DNA of 64,000 nucleotides. Origin: Ulvibacter sp. MAR_2010_11. GTDB taxonomy: Bacteria > Bacteroidota > Bacteroidia > Flavobacteriales > Flavobacteriaceae. The stretch spans positions 1,731,501 to 1,795,500 of the forward strand of contig NZ_PHTY01000001.1 of assembly GCF_002813135.1 (NCBI RefSeq), written 5' to 3'. The notes under the pieces are model-generated. The model saw nothing but the letters and a program-made list of their open reading frames with translations. It did no database searches and was not told where the DNA came from. Both the position numbers and the translations under genes were made by a program. Shown here in pieces: positions 50,552 through 58,746 of this stretch. Position 1 is the first letter of the stretch; every line of letters begins with the position of its first letter.

Positions 50552-50569
50552 GCTATAAGCGGACTTTTC

Positions 50570-50601
50570 CAAAGATATTTAAAAAGATATTACAGTGCAA
50601 A
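50570..50601 (-). promoter_or_regulatory. Housekeeping promoter of the ECF sigma gene
   Basis: On the minus strand, TTTG (50601-50598), 20 bases, TATCTTTG (50577-50570), a full match to the Bacteroidota consensus. Predicted start about 12 bases before the ATG at 50551. Its -33 element directly abuts the ECF-type element of the divergent gene. Confidence 0.7.
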
Positions 50602-50631
50602 GTAGGGTAATTTTTTATTTGCTTGTTTCAG
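50602..50631 (+). promoter_or_regulatory. ECF-type promoter element upstream of the 163-aa lipoprotein (copy A)
   Basis: GTAGGGTAA, 11 bases, CTTGTT, TCAG; the ATG follows 35 bases further on. Identical in layout to copies B and C. Confidence 0.7.
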
Positions 50632-50666
50632 TAACAAAGAAATCTAATTAAAACTAAAAACAACTT

Positions 50667-51158
50667 ATGAAAACTTTGAAAAAGCAAATTTTAAGTCTAA
50701 TGGTGGTGATTTCCTTAGTGACTACAGTAGTAGCTTGTAGTCCTTCCGATGATTCCAATCAGCCCAACAATAGTACAAGCGCTGCGCAGACTGCAAATGT
50801 TGCAGAGAGTGGCACCTGGAAGATCACCTACTTTTATGACTCAGACCATGTAGAAACCGGTAACTTTAGTGGCTATAGTTTCAGCTTTAATGAAGACGGA
50901 ACCTTAGTTGCGGTTAATGGAAGCACTACGGTTACCGGTACGTGGTCTGTTACCGATAGTAGCAATAACTCCAGTGATGATGATGGAAGCAGTAGTGATG
51001 ACGATGACGATTTTAATATCTTCTTTTCGGCACCTCCTAAATTTGAGGATCTGAGCGATGATTGGGATATTATCTCTGTTAGTGATTCTAAAATTGAATT
51101 GATTGATGTAAGTGGCGGCAATGGTGGTACCGATTACTTAACGTTCGAAAAGAATTAA
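50667..51158 (+). CDS. Single-module lipocalin-like lipoprotein
   Basis: 163 aa. Lipoprotein signal (lipobox VVAC, Cys 24), a Ser/Asn-rich linker, then one module of about 115 residues: SGTWKITYFYDSD, GYSFSFNEDGTLVAVNG, VTGTWSV, DDWDII and TDYLTFEKN. The same module occurs three times in the 591-aa protein encoded next. An acidic Ser/Asp tract (about 109-123) is inserted in a loop. The fold looks lipocalin/META-like. Directly preceded by an ECF-type element and divergent from the sigma gene, so probably one of its targets. Ligand unknown. Confidence 0.75.
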   Translation: MKTLKKQILSLMVVISLVTTVVACSPSDDSNQPNNSTSAAQTANVAESGTWKITYFYDSDHVETGNFSGYSFSFNEDGTLVAVNGSTTVTGTWSVTDSSNNSSDDDGSSSDDDDDFNIFFSAPPKFEDLSDDWDIISVSDSKIELIDVSGGNGGTDYLTFEKN

Positions 51159-51175
51159 AAACAGAGATAGCACCT

Positions 51176-51243
51176 AGGCATTCAATGATAAGGATTCGAA
51201 GATAAATTGCTTTGGAAGAGATCTATATTGAATGCCTTTTTTT
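51176..51243 (+). terminator. Terminator after the 163-aa lipoprotein gene
   Basis: AGGCATTCAAT and ATTGAATGCCT, an 11-bp perfect stem around a 40-base loop, followed by seven T. It separates the two lipoprotein genes. Confidence 0.75.
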
Positions 51244-51302
51244 AAAAAATAAGTGTTAGCTGTGCGGGTGAAGGTTAAGTCCCCAATTAATTATAACCCT
51301 TG

Positions 51303-51334
51303 AAATGCCATTCGATGTATCGAATGGCATTTTT
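51303..51334 (+). terminator. Second hairpin, 14-bp perfect inverted repeat
   Basis: AAATGCCATTCGAT and ATCGAATGGCATTT are exact complements two bases apart, followed by TT. This is terminator-like. The 59 bases between it and the previous terminator show no gene. The rest of the 317-base gap is AT-rich and carries the ECF-type element copy B. Confidence 0.6.
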
Positions 51335-51419
51335 AATGAGTAATACCTAAGGAGAATGGCTTTATTTTTATAATATTGAATCATGAAATCAAAATTTATT
51401 TAAAAACAGTAAATTTCGG

Positions 51420-51449
51420 GTAGGGTAATTTATAAATAGCTTGTTGTAG
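51420..51449 (+). promoter_or_regulatory. ECF-type promoter element upstream of the 591-aa lipoprotein (copy B)
   Basis: GTAGGGTAA, 11 bases, CTTGTT, GTAG; the ATG follows 26 bases later. Same bipartite layout as copies A and C. Confidence 0.7.
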
Positions 51450-51475
51450 CTATAGATTACCCCAAATAATTTTGA

Positions 51476-53251
51476 ATGATGAAAATTTACACTAAGATTC
51501 TTCTTACGGCAATGCTTATAATTAGCATGCTCTTTGTTTCTTGTCAGAAGGAAGAACAGATTCTAATCGATGAAAATCCCGAAGAAACCATCACAGCCAA
51601 TTCGGTGCTTACTAATTTTATTTTGTTGAGTACCCAAAACGACTGTGACTACGATGATATTATAGATAACCACGCCTGCGGCACAGTGGTACTTCCGGTT
51701 ACAGTCATTGTTAACGGGCAAGAAGTAGTTGTTTCAAATGAAGATGATTTTGCAACTGTTCAGGCTATTTTCGATCAGTTTCCGGGAGATGAAGATACTA
51801 TTGAGATTGTCTTTCCCATCGACATCCAACTAAAAGACTATTCTCAACAGACGGTAAATAATCAATCCGAATTAGATGCGTTTATTACAATATGTGAAGC
51901 GAGTGGTTATGAAGGAATCAGCTGCGTAGATTTTAATTACCCTGTAAGATTTTTTGTCTATAATTCAAATCAGCAGCAAACTGGAACAGAAAGCTTGTCT
52001 AACGATATTGAATTATATCAGTTCCTAAACAACCTTGATGTTGATGACTTTATAAGTATTGATTATCCCGTTTCTGCAGTGATTCATGGGGAAACCTTTA
52101 CAGCAAATAACAATCCGGAATTACAAGAGATTATCAGTTCGGCAGATTGCTACGAAATCGACCCTAATTACGACATTCAGTTTATCGAAAATTTAACCAG
52201 TGGGAATTGGTATGTTTCTTACTATTTCGATAACTATGAGGAAACAAGCAGTTTTGGCGGATACGCATTTACCTTTGCCGGTAATAATTCGGCCCAGGCC
52301 TCCAATGGGACAACTATTATTGACGGCTCATGGAATGTGACAAACAATGTTTTACCGTATTTGGACCTTGACTTCGGAACTACCACTCCTTTTAATAAAA
52401 TGGACTTTAACTGGGAAATTATTGAAGGCACCTCCGAAATTATCAGACTCCGAAAAATTAGTAGTGGCGATGGTAGCGTCGATTATCTCAGCTTCAATCG
52501 TACTCCAAGTACAGGAGGAAATAATGAAGAAGTTAACAATTTAATTGAAATCCTTACTACCGGAATCTGGTATGTAAATCTTTACAATGATAATGGCACA
52601 GACGAAACCTGTGATTATGTGGCCTACGAATTTACCTATTTCCTTAATGGTACTGCTACAGCAACTACAGAGACATCGACTATTACGGGATTCTGGGCTG
52701 TGGAAAACAGCAATGGACTGGAACTTGTTTTAAATTTTGACAACGGAGGTAGCGGATCCCCCTTAGGCGATTTAAACGATGACTGGAGTGTAATTGAAGC
52801 CACTTTAGATATAATCCGTTTGGAAGATTCAAGTAGTGGTGGGGGTACAGATTTACTTAGCTTCGGAAGGAATCCATACGATTGTGGCGGTGGCGGCGGC
52901 GAAACTCCCGATCCACAGGAACTTCGGGATATTATGCAAGTCGGAACCTGGTATGTAGACACCTTTTTAGACAATGGTGATAATGAAACAGCCGATTATA
53001 ACGGATTTGATTTTCGGTTTTATGCCAATGAAACGGTTTTGGCGTCGAATGGGTCTGAATCTGTTTATGGAATTTGGATCGTCACCCTCGTAGGAGATAG
53101 TCTTAATTTCGAATTTGATATGGACAGTCCTTTAAACGGTGCAGATGATGCCGACTATAAAGTACTGCAGTTTTCTGAAACTTCGGTCACTTTTGTAACA
53201 CGAGATAGCGGTGGAAATATTGAGGATACCTTAACCTTTAAGAAGAACTAA
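51476..53251 (+). CDS. Multi-module surface lipoprotein (two N-terminal repeats plus three lipocalin-like modules)
   Basis: 591 aa. Lipoprotein signal with Cys 23 (LFVSCQK). Residues about 45-230 contain two related units of about 90 residues, each with a YPV/FPI strand and a V-N/S-N-x-x-E-L helix (VNNQSELDAFI, LSNDIELYQFL). Residues about 235-591 contain three modules starting SGNWYVSYYFDN, TGIWYVNLYNDN and VGTWYVDTFLDN and ending DYLSFNR, DLLSFGR and TLTFKKN, the same module as in the preceding 163-aa protein. A TGG-rich GGGGGE linker joins the last two. No catalytic residues are evident; a binding or adhesion role at the cell surface is likely. Preceded by an ECF-type element. Confidence 0.8.
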   Translation: MMKIYTKILLTAMLIISMLFVSCQKEEQILIDENPEETITANSVLTNFILLSTQNDCDYDDIIDNHACGTVVLPVTVIVNGQEVVVSNEDDFATVQAIFDQFPGDEDTIEIVFPIDIQLKDYSQQTVNNQSELDAFITICEASGYEGISCVDFNYPVRFFVYNSNQQQTGTESLSNDIELYQFLNNLDVDDFISIDYPVSAVIHGETFTANNNPELQEIISSADCYEIDPNYDIQFIENLTSGNWYVSYYFDNYEETSSFGGYAFTFAGNNSAQASNGTTIIDGSWNVTNNVLPYLDLDFGTTTPFNKMDFNWEIIEGTSEIIRLRKISSGDGSVDYLSFNRTPSTGGNNEEVNNLIEILTTGIWYVNLYNDNGTDETCDYVAYEFTYFLNGTATATTETSTITGFWAVENSNGLELVLNFDNGGSGSPLGDLNDDWSVIEATLDIIRLEDSSSGGGTDLLSFGRNPYDCGGGGGETPDPQELRDIMQVGTWYVDTFLDNGDNETADYNGFDFRFYANETVLASNGSESVYGIWIVTLVGDSLNFEFDMDSPLNGADDADYKVLQFSETSVTFVTRDSGGNIEDTLTFKKN

Positions 53252-53302
53252 ATGTAAATGAAAAAGAAAAATTAGTGAACTCCTCAATTAATTTTGTCCC
53301 AA

Positions 53303-53336
53303 AAAACCGGCTGATATTGTTTCAGTCGGTTTTTGT
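53303..53336 (+). terminator. Terminator after the multi-module lipoprotein
   Basis: AAACCGGCTGA pairs with TCAGTCGGTTT (one mismatch), loop of seven bases, followed by a T-rich tract. Confidence 0.8.
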
Positions 53337-53381
53337 TTTATTTTTAAGGTGAAAATCTTGTAACTCTCTATTCATCCTGAA

Positions 53382-53834
53382 ATGATGCAAATAATACGAA
53401 CCAATTCAAAAAATAAAGACTTTATCACCCTTGTGCAATTTTTGGATGCCGATTTGGCCGAAAGGGACGGTGACGAACACGACTTCTACCATCAGTTTAA
53501 TAAGATCGATCACTTAAATCAAGCCGTAGTGCTGTATGAAAATGAAATTCCCATTGCATGCGGCGCTATCAAACCTTTTGAGGGTGCTGCCATGGAAGTA
53601 AAGCGAATGTATACAGCCCCTGAAAGTCGTGGCCAAGGAATTGCAACCAAAATTTTGCAAGAATTGGAACAATGGGCTGCAGAGTTATCCTATAAAAGAT
53701 GTGTGCTAGAGACCGGGAAAAAACAACCTGAAGCAATTGCGTTATACCTTAAAAACGGGTATTCCATCATTCCGAATTACGGTCAGTATGCCGGAGTTGA
53801 AAACAGCGTGTGTTTCGAAAAGGTTTTAGGCTGA
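53382..53834 (+). CDS. GNAT family N-acetyltransferase
   Basis: 150 aa. Acetyl-CoA-binding motif A is clear: VKRMYTAPESRGQGIATKIL (about 69-88, with the R-G-Q-G-I-A loop), followed by LETGKKQPEAIALYLKNGY (motif B). The N-terminal FLDADLAERDGDEHDFY segment is shared with small flavobacterial acetyltransferases of unknown substrate. Two adjacent ATG codons (53382 and 53385) are both possible starts. Confidence 0.88.
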   Translation: MMQIIRTNSKNKDFITLVQFLDADLAERDGDEHDFYHQFNKIDHLNQAVVLYENEIPIACGAIKPFEGAAMEVKRMYTAPESRGQGIATKILQELEQWAAELSYKRCVLETGKKQPEAIALYLKNGYSIIPNYGQYAGVENSVCFEKVLG

Positions 53835-53846
53835 AAAGGCTTAAAT

Positions 53847-54257
53847 TTACTCTACCAAGTCACGTAACAAATTCTCCAGCGCCGTTCGTTTTTCTGAAGG
53901 TCTTAAAATTGCCCGGGAAGTATCTTTTCCGCCTTTTTCGGTGAGTAAAATTGAGGTTCTCATCTCTCTGTGTTTTATATGAGAAATCGTATCCGTTTGT
54001 AGCGCTTCCGCCAAAAGAGCAATTTCTTTAAATGTTTTTTCAGAAATAGGAACAATGGCTTTTTCACCACCGCTATAAACACCGGAAGAACTCTCTTCGG
54101 GGGAAATAGGGTCGTATTTTACTTCAGAAACAGAGATTTTATAAACGTTATTGTTTTGGTCCGTGTAATAGTACAATGTGCTATCCATAGTAGTTGTGCA
54201 ATGTGATACCGTAAACAGCACCACGAGCAATAGACAATATACTTGTATGCGCTTCAA
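53847..54257 (-). CDS. Hypothetical lipoprotein downstream of the M28 peptidase
   Basis: 136 aa if started at the TTG at 54257, which lies one base after the peptidase stop and gives a textbook lipoprotein signal (KRIQVYCLLLVVLFTVSHC). ATG starts at 54293 or 54305 also exist but overlap the peptidase gene and place 16 charged residues before the signal. The mature part has a helical SEKTFKEIALLAEALQ segment and ends KRTALENLLRDLVE; no family is recognised. Translationally linked to the peptidase gene. Confidence 0.6.
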   Translation of the reverse strand: MKRIQVYCLLLVVLFTVSHCTTTMDSTLYYYTDQNNNVYKISVSEVKYDPISPEESSSGVYSGGEKAIVPISEKTFKEIALLAEALQTDTISHIKHREMRTSILLTEKGGKDTSRAILRPSEKRTALENLLRDLVE

Positions 54258-54258
54258 T

Positions 54259-55740
54259 TTATCGATTGTATAATTTTTTCCCTGCCGCTTCATACGAATC
54301 TCCACCCGTCCAAAAGGGTGTAACGGGATCGTTGGCGATTAATCTTCCGGCCAGTACGTAAGACTGAAAAAATTTCAGCAAATAGTTATAATCCAATGTA
54401 TTTGCCTCATCTCCCGGTCTGTGATAGTATTCGGTAACCGTGCCGTTGAACGCTGTAAATCCTAAACTGAAAGTTGGTGCCGGAATTCCTTTGGCAGCAA
54501 AATGCACATTGTCACTTCGGTCAAAAAGTCCTTGCTCCGGAGCGGGATCATCGGTAGCTTTTAATCCGAAGGCCGTAGCTGCTTTTTTTATGTTCTCAGC
54601 TGCAGTAGTTCGGTTAAGACCAATAATTGTCGCAAGTGAAGTATCGTTATAACCGGCGTTGTCACTGTTAAAACAATAGACCATTTTATCCAGTGGTAAT
54701 AAGGGATTGTTTACGTAGTATTCACTTCCTAACAAACCTTTCTCTTCTCCTGTAAACAATATAAACAGCGCAGAACGTTTGGTAGGATATTTTGCCAAGT
54801 TTGCGGCCATGCTTAACACAGTTGTAGTTCCCACGGCGTTGTCGCGAGCTCCATTGTAGATTGTGTCACCATTTTCATCGGGAGTTCCTATGCCCACATG
54901 GTCATAATGTGCCGAGTAAATTATAAATTCGTTCTTAAGGGTTGCGTCGGTGCCTTCGATCATGCCTACTACGTTCTGAGAGGTTATATTTTCAGTAGTT
55001 TTATCACTTATATCCACAGTTACTGTAGCCGATTTTTTGTCACTTATACCGCTAACAAAGCTCAATCCTTTGTCCTGGAGCCACAGATACACAAAGTCTT
55101 TGGCTTTTTTGTTTTCTTTAGTACTTGAAGCTAATTCGAGGCGATCACTCATAAAATTGTGTTCAATAAAACCCCAGATGTTATCTTCTGCATCAATAAA
55201 TTCAATAATTCCCAATGCACCGGCGTTTTTTGCCAGTTCCATTTTTGTCTCACGCAAACCGAAGGCAGCACGGGCATCTCTTGCTTTGTCGCTTCCGGCT
55301 TTTACAATAATCATCTTCTCGGTAACATCCTTTCCTTTGTAATCTGCTTCCATTCCGTAGCCTAAATAGACTGCATTCCCCGAATACTTCATTTTGGAAG
55401 CTTCCAGAACTACCTTCTTTTTATATTCGTTTCCATCAATTTTTAATAAAAATTTATTGGGCGGACTCGTTTTTTGCAACGGTACTTCCTGAATAAAGCT
55501 ACCTGTTTTAGAAATAGGCTGTACTCCGTAACTGCGAAGGGTATTTGCCAAATAAGAAGCTGCTATTTTATTTTCAGCGGTTCCGGTCTCCCGACCCTTT
55601 AAAAGGTCATCTGCCAAAAAATAGATATGTCCTTCAATAGCACTTTTGCTAACGGTAGCTTCAACTTTTTCTTGATCGGTTTGCGAAAAAAGCGAAGTGA
55701 AACTTATAAAAAGAAAGGCAAAAAAAAGTGATAAACGCAT
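54259..55740 (-). CDS. M28 family zinc aminopeptidase with PA domain
   Basis: 493 aa, exported (signal peptide to about 19, LFSQ). A protease-associated insert (about 125-230) precedes and interrupts the catalytic part. Co-catalytic zinc ligands are visible: His and Asp in YSAHYDHVGIG, Asp in NGARDNAVGTT, the Glu pair in FTGEEKGLLGSEYY, Asp in NSDNAGYND and His in SDNVHFAAKGIP. It releases N-terminal amino acids from peptides in the periplasm or at the surface. A small lipoprotein gene follows with a one-base gap. Confidence 0.92.
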   Translation of the reverse strand: MRLSLFFAFLFISFTSLFSQTDQEKVEATVSKSAIEGHIYFLADDLLKGRETGTAENKIAASYLANTLRSYGVQPISKTGSFIQEVPLQKTSPPNKFLLKIDGNEYKKKVVLEASKMKYSGNAVYLGYGMEADYKGKDVTEKMIIVKAGSDKARDARAAFGLRETKMELAKNAGALGIIEFIDAEDNIWGFIEHNFMSDRLELASSTKENKKAKDFVYLWLQDKGLSFVSGISDKKSATVTVDISDKTTENITSQNVVGMIEGTDATLKNEFIIYSAHYDHVGIGTPDENGDTIYNGARDNAVGTTTVLSMAANLAKYPTKRSALFILFTGEEKGLLGSEYYVNNPLLPLDKMVYCFNSDNAGYNDTSLATIIGLNRTTAAENIKKAATAFGLKATDDPAPEQGLFDRSDNVHFAAKGIPAPTFSLGFTAFNGTVTEYYHRPGDEANTLDYNYLLKFFQSYVLAGRLIANDPVTPFWTGGDSYEAAGKKLYNR

Positions 55741-55802
55741 GTTTGGGTGAGTTTTGAGATTCGTAGTTAGTTAATTTTATTCTTAAAGAACACTCAGAAA
55801 AA

Positions 55803-56429
55803 TTAATCCAAATGGTAAATTTCCCGTATTCCTTTTAAAATTGTGTCGTAATCAATTTTGAGGTCTATTAGTTTCCCGGTTTGAACGTCGAATACCCAGC
55901 CGTGAACCGTAAGTCCTCGCTTGCGATAAGCCAGCTGCACGTCGGAAGTTTTTATCACATTCACGCATTGTTCCTGAACATTTAGTTCGACGAGTCTTTT
56001 ATAACGGACCTCTTCATCTGGGATTGCATTTAATTCATTTCTATGAATTCTATATACGTCTCTTATATTTCGCAACCACGGATTTAGAATTCCAAGATCT
56101 TTAGACTGCATTGCAGCTTTTACACCGCCACAACCATAATGACCACACACAATAATATGGTTCACCTCCAGATAGACTACGGCATAGTTAATCACAGACA
56201 TGGCGCTGAGGTCGAGATTGGATACCAAATTTGCTATGTTTCTATGTACAAAAGCGTCACCCGGCGTTGCGCCCATCATTTCTTCGGCGGTTACACGACT
56301 GTCGCTACACCCAATATAAAGTACCTCGGGCTTTTGTCCTTCAGCCAGTTTTTTAAAATAATCGGGATCAAGACCTAATTTTTCTGAAACCCAGGTCTCG
56401 TTGTTTTTAAATATTATGTTGATGTCCAT
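55803..56429 (-). CDS. can: Beta-class carbonic anhydrase
   Basis: 208 aa cytoplasmic enzyme that interconverts CO2 and bicarbonate. Zinc ligands Cys41 (GCSDSRV), His97 and Cys100 (CGHYGCGG), and the Asp43-Arg45 dyad are all present. Length and the C-terminal GWVFDVQTGKLIDL strand match the clade with bacterial Can. Monocistronic by position. Confidence 0.95.
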   Translation of the reverse strand: MDINIIFKNNETWVSEKLGLDPDYFKKLAEGQKPEVLYIGCSDSRVTAEEMMGATPGDAFVHRNIANLVSNLDLSAMSVINYAVVYLEVNHIIVCGHYGCGGVKAAMQSKDLGILNPWLRNIRDVYRIHRNELNAIPDEEVRYKRLVELNVQEQCVNVIKTSDVQLAYRKRGLTVHGWVFDVQTGKLIDLKIDYDTILKGIREIYHLD

Positions 56430-56586
56430 CTTTTACACGAAGTGATTGCAATTTGGTTTTAAAGATAGGGAAAGTTTCTTTATTCTTTTGTGTGGCAAAT
56501 ACAACATACAATGAATAAAATTACACTGGATTGGTCATAAAATATATCGAGCCGGAGTATCCTTTTTGATTACTAATTTAAAACAT

Positions 56587-56619
56587 AAAACCCCTTGTTG
56601 CAGGTAACAAGGGGTTTAA
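56587..56619 (-). terminator. Terminator after the NTF2-like lipoprotein gene
   Basis: AAACCCCTTGTT and AACAAGGGGTTT form a 12-bp perfect stem with a GCAGGT loop, about 30 bases past the stop at 56651. T residues follow on the minus strand. Confidence 0.85.
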
Positions 56620-56650
56620 AACAGATTCTAAAAGAATCTACTTTACTATT

Positions 56651-57193
56651 TTATTGATTCATAGTTTCTCCTGCACTAGTGGAGTCGGTCATTTTTGCAG
56701 CTGCTGCGATTTCCATCATGGACGCCATGATTTGTGAGCCATCCCAATACCCGTATTCTTTTACAATTTTACCATCTATAAATTGAGCTGTCAAATGCAC
56801 CGGGATGTCAATAACCTTGTTATTTGCGGCCAGTGTCCCTTGCCATTCTCCCCAAAAATTTACCCAAGTTTCACCGTCGTCAGTGACTACCATTTCCATA
56901 TCTCCCTCATCCTTTATAAATCCACGGGAAGCGAAATCACCTTCCTGCTCTTTAAATAAGTCGGCCGATTCTTTAGCCGATAGGGGCTTGTCTTTGGTGT
57001 TGTGATAAATCTTGGCTGTGTCGGCATAATGGCTCATATAGCCTTCCCAGTTACTACTTTCGTAATCGGCTATGGCTGCTTTAAAAGTGTCAATTTCGGG
57101 TGATGCTTGTGTGTAGCGCATCTTTTGCTCCTGACAAGATGCTAATATTACAATTGCAATCACCAGTAATCCAAAAATTCTTGTTGTTTTCAT
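56651..57193 (-). CDS. NTF2/SnoaL-like lipoprotein
   Basis: 180 aa. Lipobox ILASCQE (Cys about 20). The mature domain has the cone-shaped NTF2-like pattern: a helix FKAAIADYESSNWEGYMSHYADTAKIYH, then strands VNFWGEWQGT, DIPVHLTAQFIDGKIVKEYGYWD. Proteins of this type (SnoaL_2 or DUF4440-like) are common in Flavobacteriia; catalytic activity is unknown. Single gene with its own terminator. Confidence 0.78.
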   Translation of the reverse strand: MKTTRIFGLLVIAIVILASCQEQKMRYTQASPEIDTFKAAIADYESSNWEGYMSHYADTAKIYHNTKDKPLSAKESADLFKEQEGDFASRGFIKDEGDMEMVVTDDGETWVNFWGEWQGTLAANNKVIDIPVHLTAQFIDGKIVKEYGYWDGSQIMASMMEIAAAAKMTDSTSAGETMNQ

Positions 57194-57399
57194 ATTAGTT
57201 TATATTGGTTAGTATTCAAATTAAAATTTGCTTGGTGTAATAATATGCAGTGATATGTGACACTACTTATCATATAGTATTGAAAAATAACAATTTAAAG
57301 GTACATATTTATTATTACAGATATGCATCTGGGGTACTGTAAATTTTTTCTTACAGACACAGTGGCTTTCGGAAAAAGCTCCATGAAGATAATTAAGTG

Positions 57400-57407
57400 T
57401 ACCTTTG
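57400..57407 (+). promoter_or_regulatory. Probable -7 element of the helicase gene
   Basis: TACCTTTG fits the consensus; a clear -33 TTTG is missing. The 267-base gap between the divergent genes holds no further recognised feature. Confidence 0.4.
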
Positions 57408-57460
57408 GACATCATTAAAAATGATACCCCCTAATCTATCATTATTTGTAATTACACTCT

Positions 57461-58741
57461 ATGTCATTTAAATCTTTAGGGCTTTCTGAAGCCTTGCTGA
57501 AAGCAATCAGCAAAAAAGGATATACTTCTCCTACGCCTATTCAGCAAAAAGCAATTCCCCTCGTTTTAGAACGAAAAGATATTCTAGCCTCTGCACAAAC
57601 CGGAAGCGGAAAAACAGCAGGCTTTGCACTTCCTATCCTACAGATTCTAAATGGTGCACAACCACTAAGACAACGTCCTGTGAGAACATTGGTGTTAACC
57701 CCAACTCGCGAATTGGCCGCTCAGGTGCATGAGGAATTTGTAGAATACGGTGAATTTACCTCATTGCGTTCCACCGTTATTTTTGGCGGTGTAAATGCCA
57801 ATCCTCAAATACGTACGCTTCGGCAGGGAGTTGATATTTTGGTAGCTACACCCGGAAGGCTTCTCGATTTACAAAATCAAAAAGCTGTTTCATTGTCGAA
57901 TGTAGAAATTCTGGTATTGGATGAGGCAGACAGGATGTTGGACATGGGGTTTTTAAGAGATATTAAAAAAATATTGGCTTTGATGCCATCAAAGAGGCAA
58001 AATTTACTTTTCTCAGCTACGTTTTCAAAGGAAATTAAACAATTGGCAGGTACATTTTTGAACCATCCTTCCATGGTTGAAGCATCACCTTTAAATACAA
58101 CAGCCGAAAAGGTAGATCAGATTGTGTATAGAACCGATAAGGCAAAGAAAACCGATTTGGTGATTAAACTTATTTCGGAAGGGAACTGGCAACAGGTACT
58201 CATCTTTACCCGAACCAAGCACGGAGCGAATAGACTGAGTCAGAAATTAGAGAAAGCAAATATCAAATCGGCTGCAATTCATGGCAATAAAAGTCAGGGT
58301 GCTCGCACCAAAGCACTTTCCGGATTTAAAAGCGGAAAAGTAAGTGTTTTAGTAGCGACCGACATTGCTGCCAGAGGCTTGGACATTCCACTTCTCCCAC
58401 ACGTGATTAATTATGAATTACCCAATATTCCTGAAGACTATGTGCATAGAATAGGACGTACGGGAAGAGCGGGGGCAAGCGGCGAAGCAATTTCCATTGT
58501 AAGTGTGGACGAAAATGAATACGTACTCGGAATTGAAAAATTGTTGGGAGAAAAACTTCAGAGTGAAATCATTCCAGGTTTCGAACCTACTGAAACCCTC
58601 TCGGAGGTGTTGGATAAAAAAGCTGAAAACAAGGCTCAAAACCAACGTGGCAGGCAAAATAGTAATAGGAGCGGCAATAAATCCAACACAAAAAAACCCA
58701 ACACAAACAGTGGTGGGTTTAAAAGGCGTTCCAGACGCTAA
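57461..58741 (+). CDS. rhlE: DEAD-box ATP-dependent RNA helicase, RhlE type
   Basis: 426 aa. All motifs are present: Q motif ([13 protein letters not shown]), I (AQTGSGKT), Ia (PTRELAAQ), Ib (TPGRLLD), II (DEAD), III (SAT), IV (LIFTRTKHG), V ([12 protein letters not shown]) and VI ([10 protein letters not shown]). The C-terminal tail (about 375-426) is rich in N, R, K and G and probably binds RNA. Such helicases act in ribosome maturation or RNA decay, often at low temperature. The symbol is assigned by similarity to the RhlE group. Confidence 0.93.
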   Translation: MSFKSLGLSEALLKAISKKGYTSPTPIQQKAIPLVLERKDILASAQTGSGKTAGFALPILQILNGAQPLRQRPVRTLVLTPTRELAAQVHEEFVEYGEFTSLRSTVIFGGVNANPQIRTLRQGVDILVATPGRLLDLQNQKAVSLSNVEILVLDEADRMLDMGFLRDIKKILALMPSKRQNLLFSATFSKEIKQLAGTFLNHPSMVEASPLNTTAEKVDQIVYRTDKAKKTDLVIKLISEGNWQQVLIFTRTKHGANRLSQKLEKANIKSAAIHGNKSQGARTKALSGFKSGKVSVLVATDIAARGLDIPLLPHVINYELPNIPEDYVHRIGRTGRAGASGEAISIVSVDENEYVLGIEKLLGEKLQSEIIPGFEPTETLSEVLDKKAENKAQNQRGRQNSNRSGNKSNTKKPNTNSGGFKRRSRR

Positions 58742-58746
58742 TAATT

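Noticed and set aside
52636-52974. 112-codon minus-strand frame inside the multi-module lipoprotein gene
   Set aside because: Shadow of repetitive Gly/Ser codons; no independent evidence.
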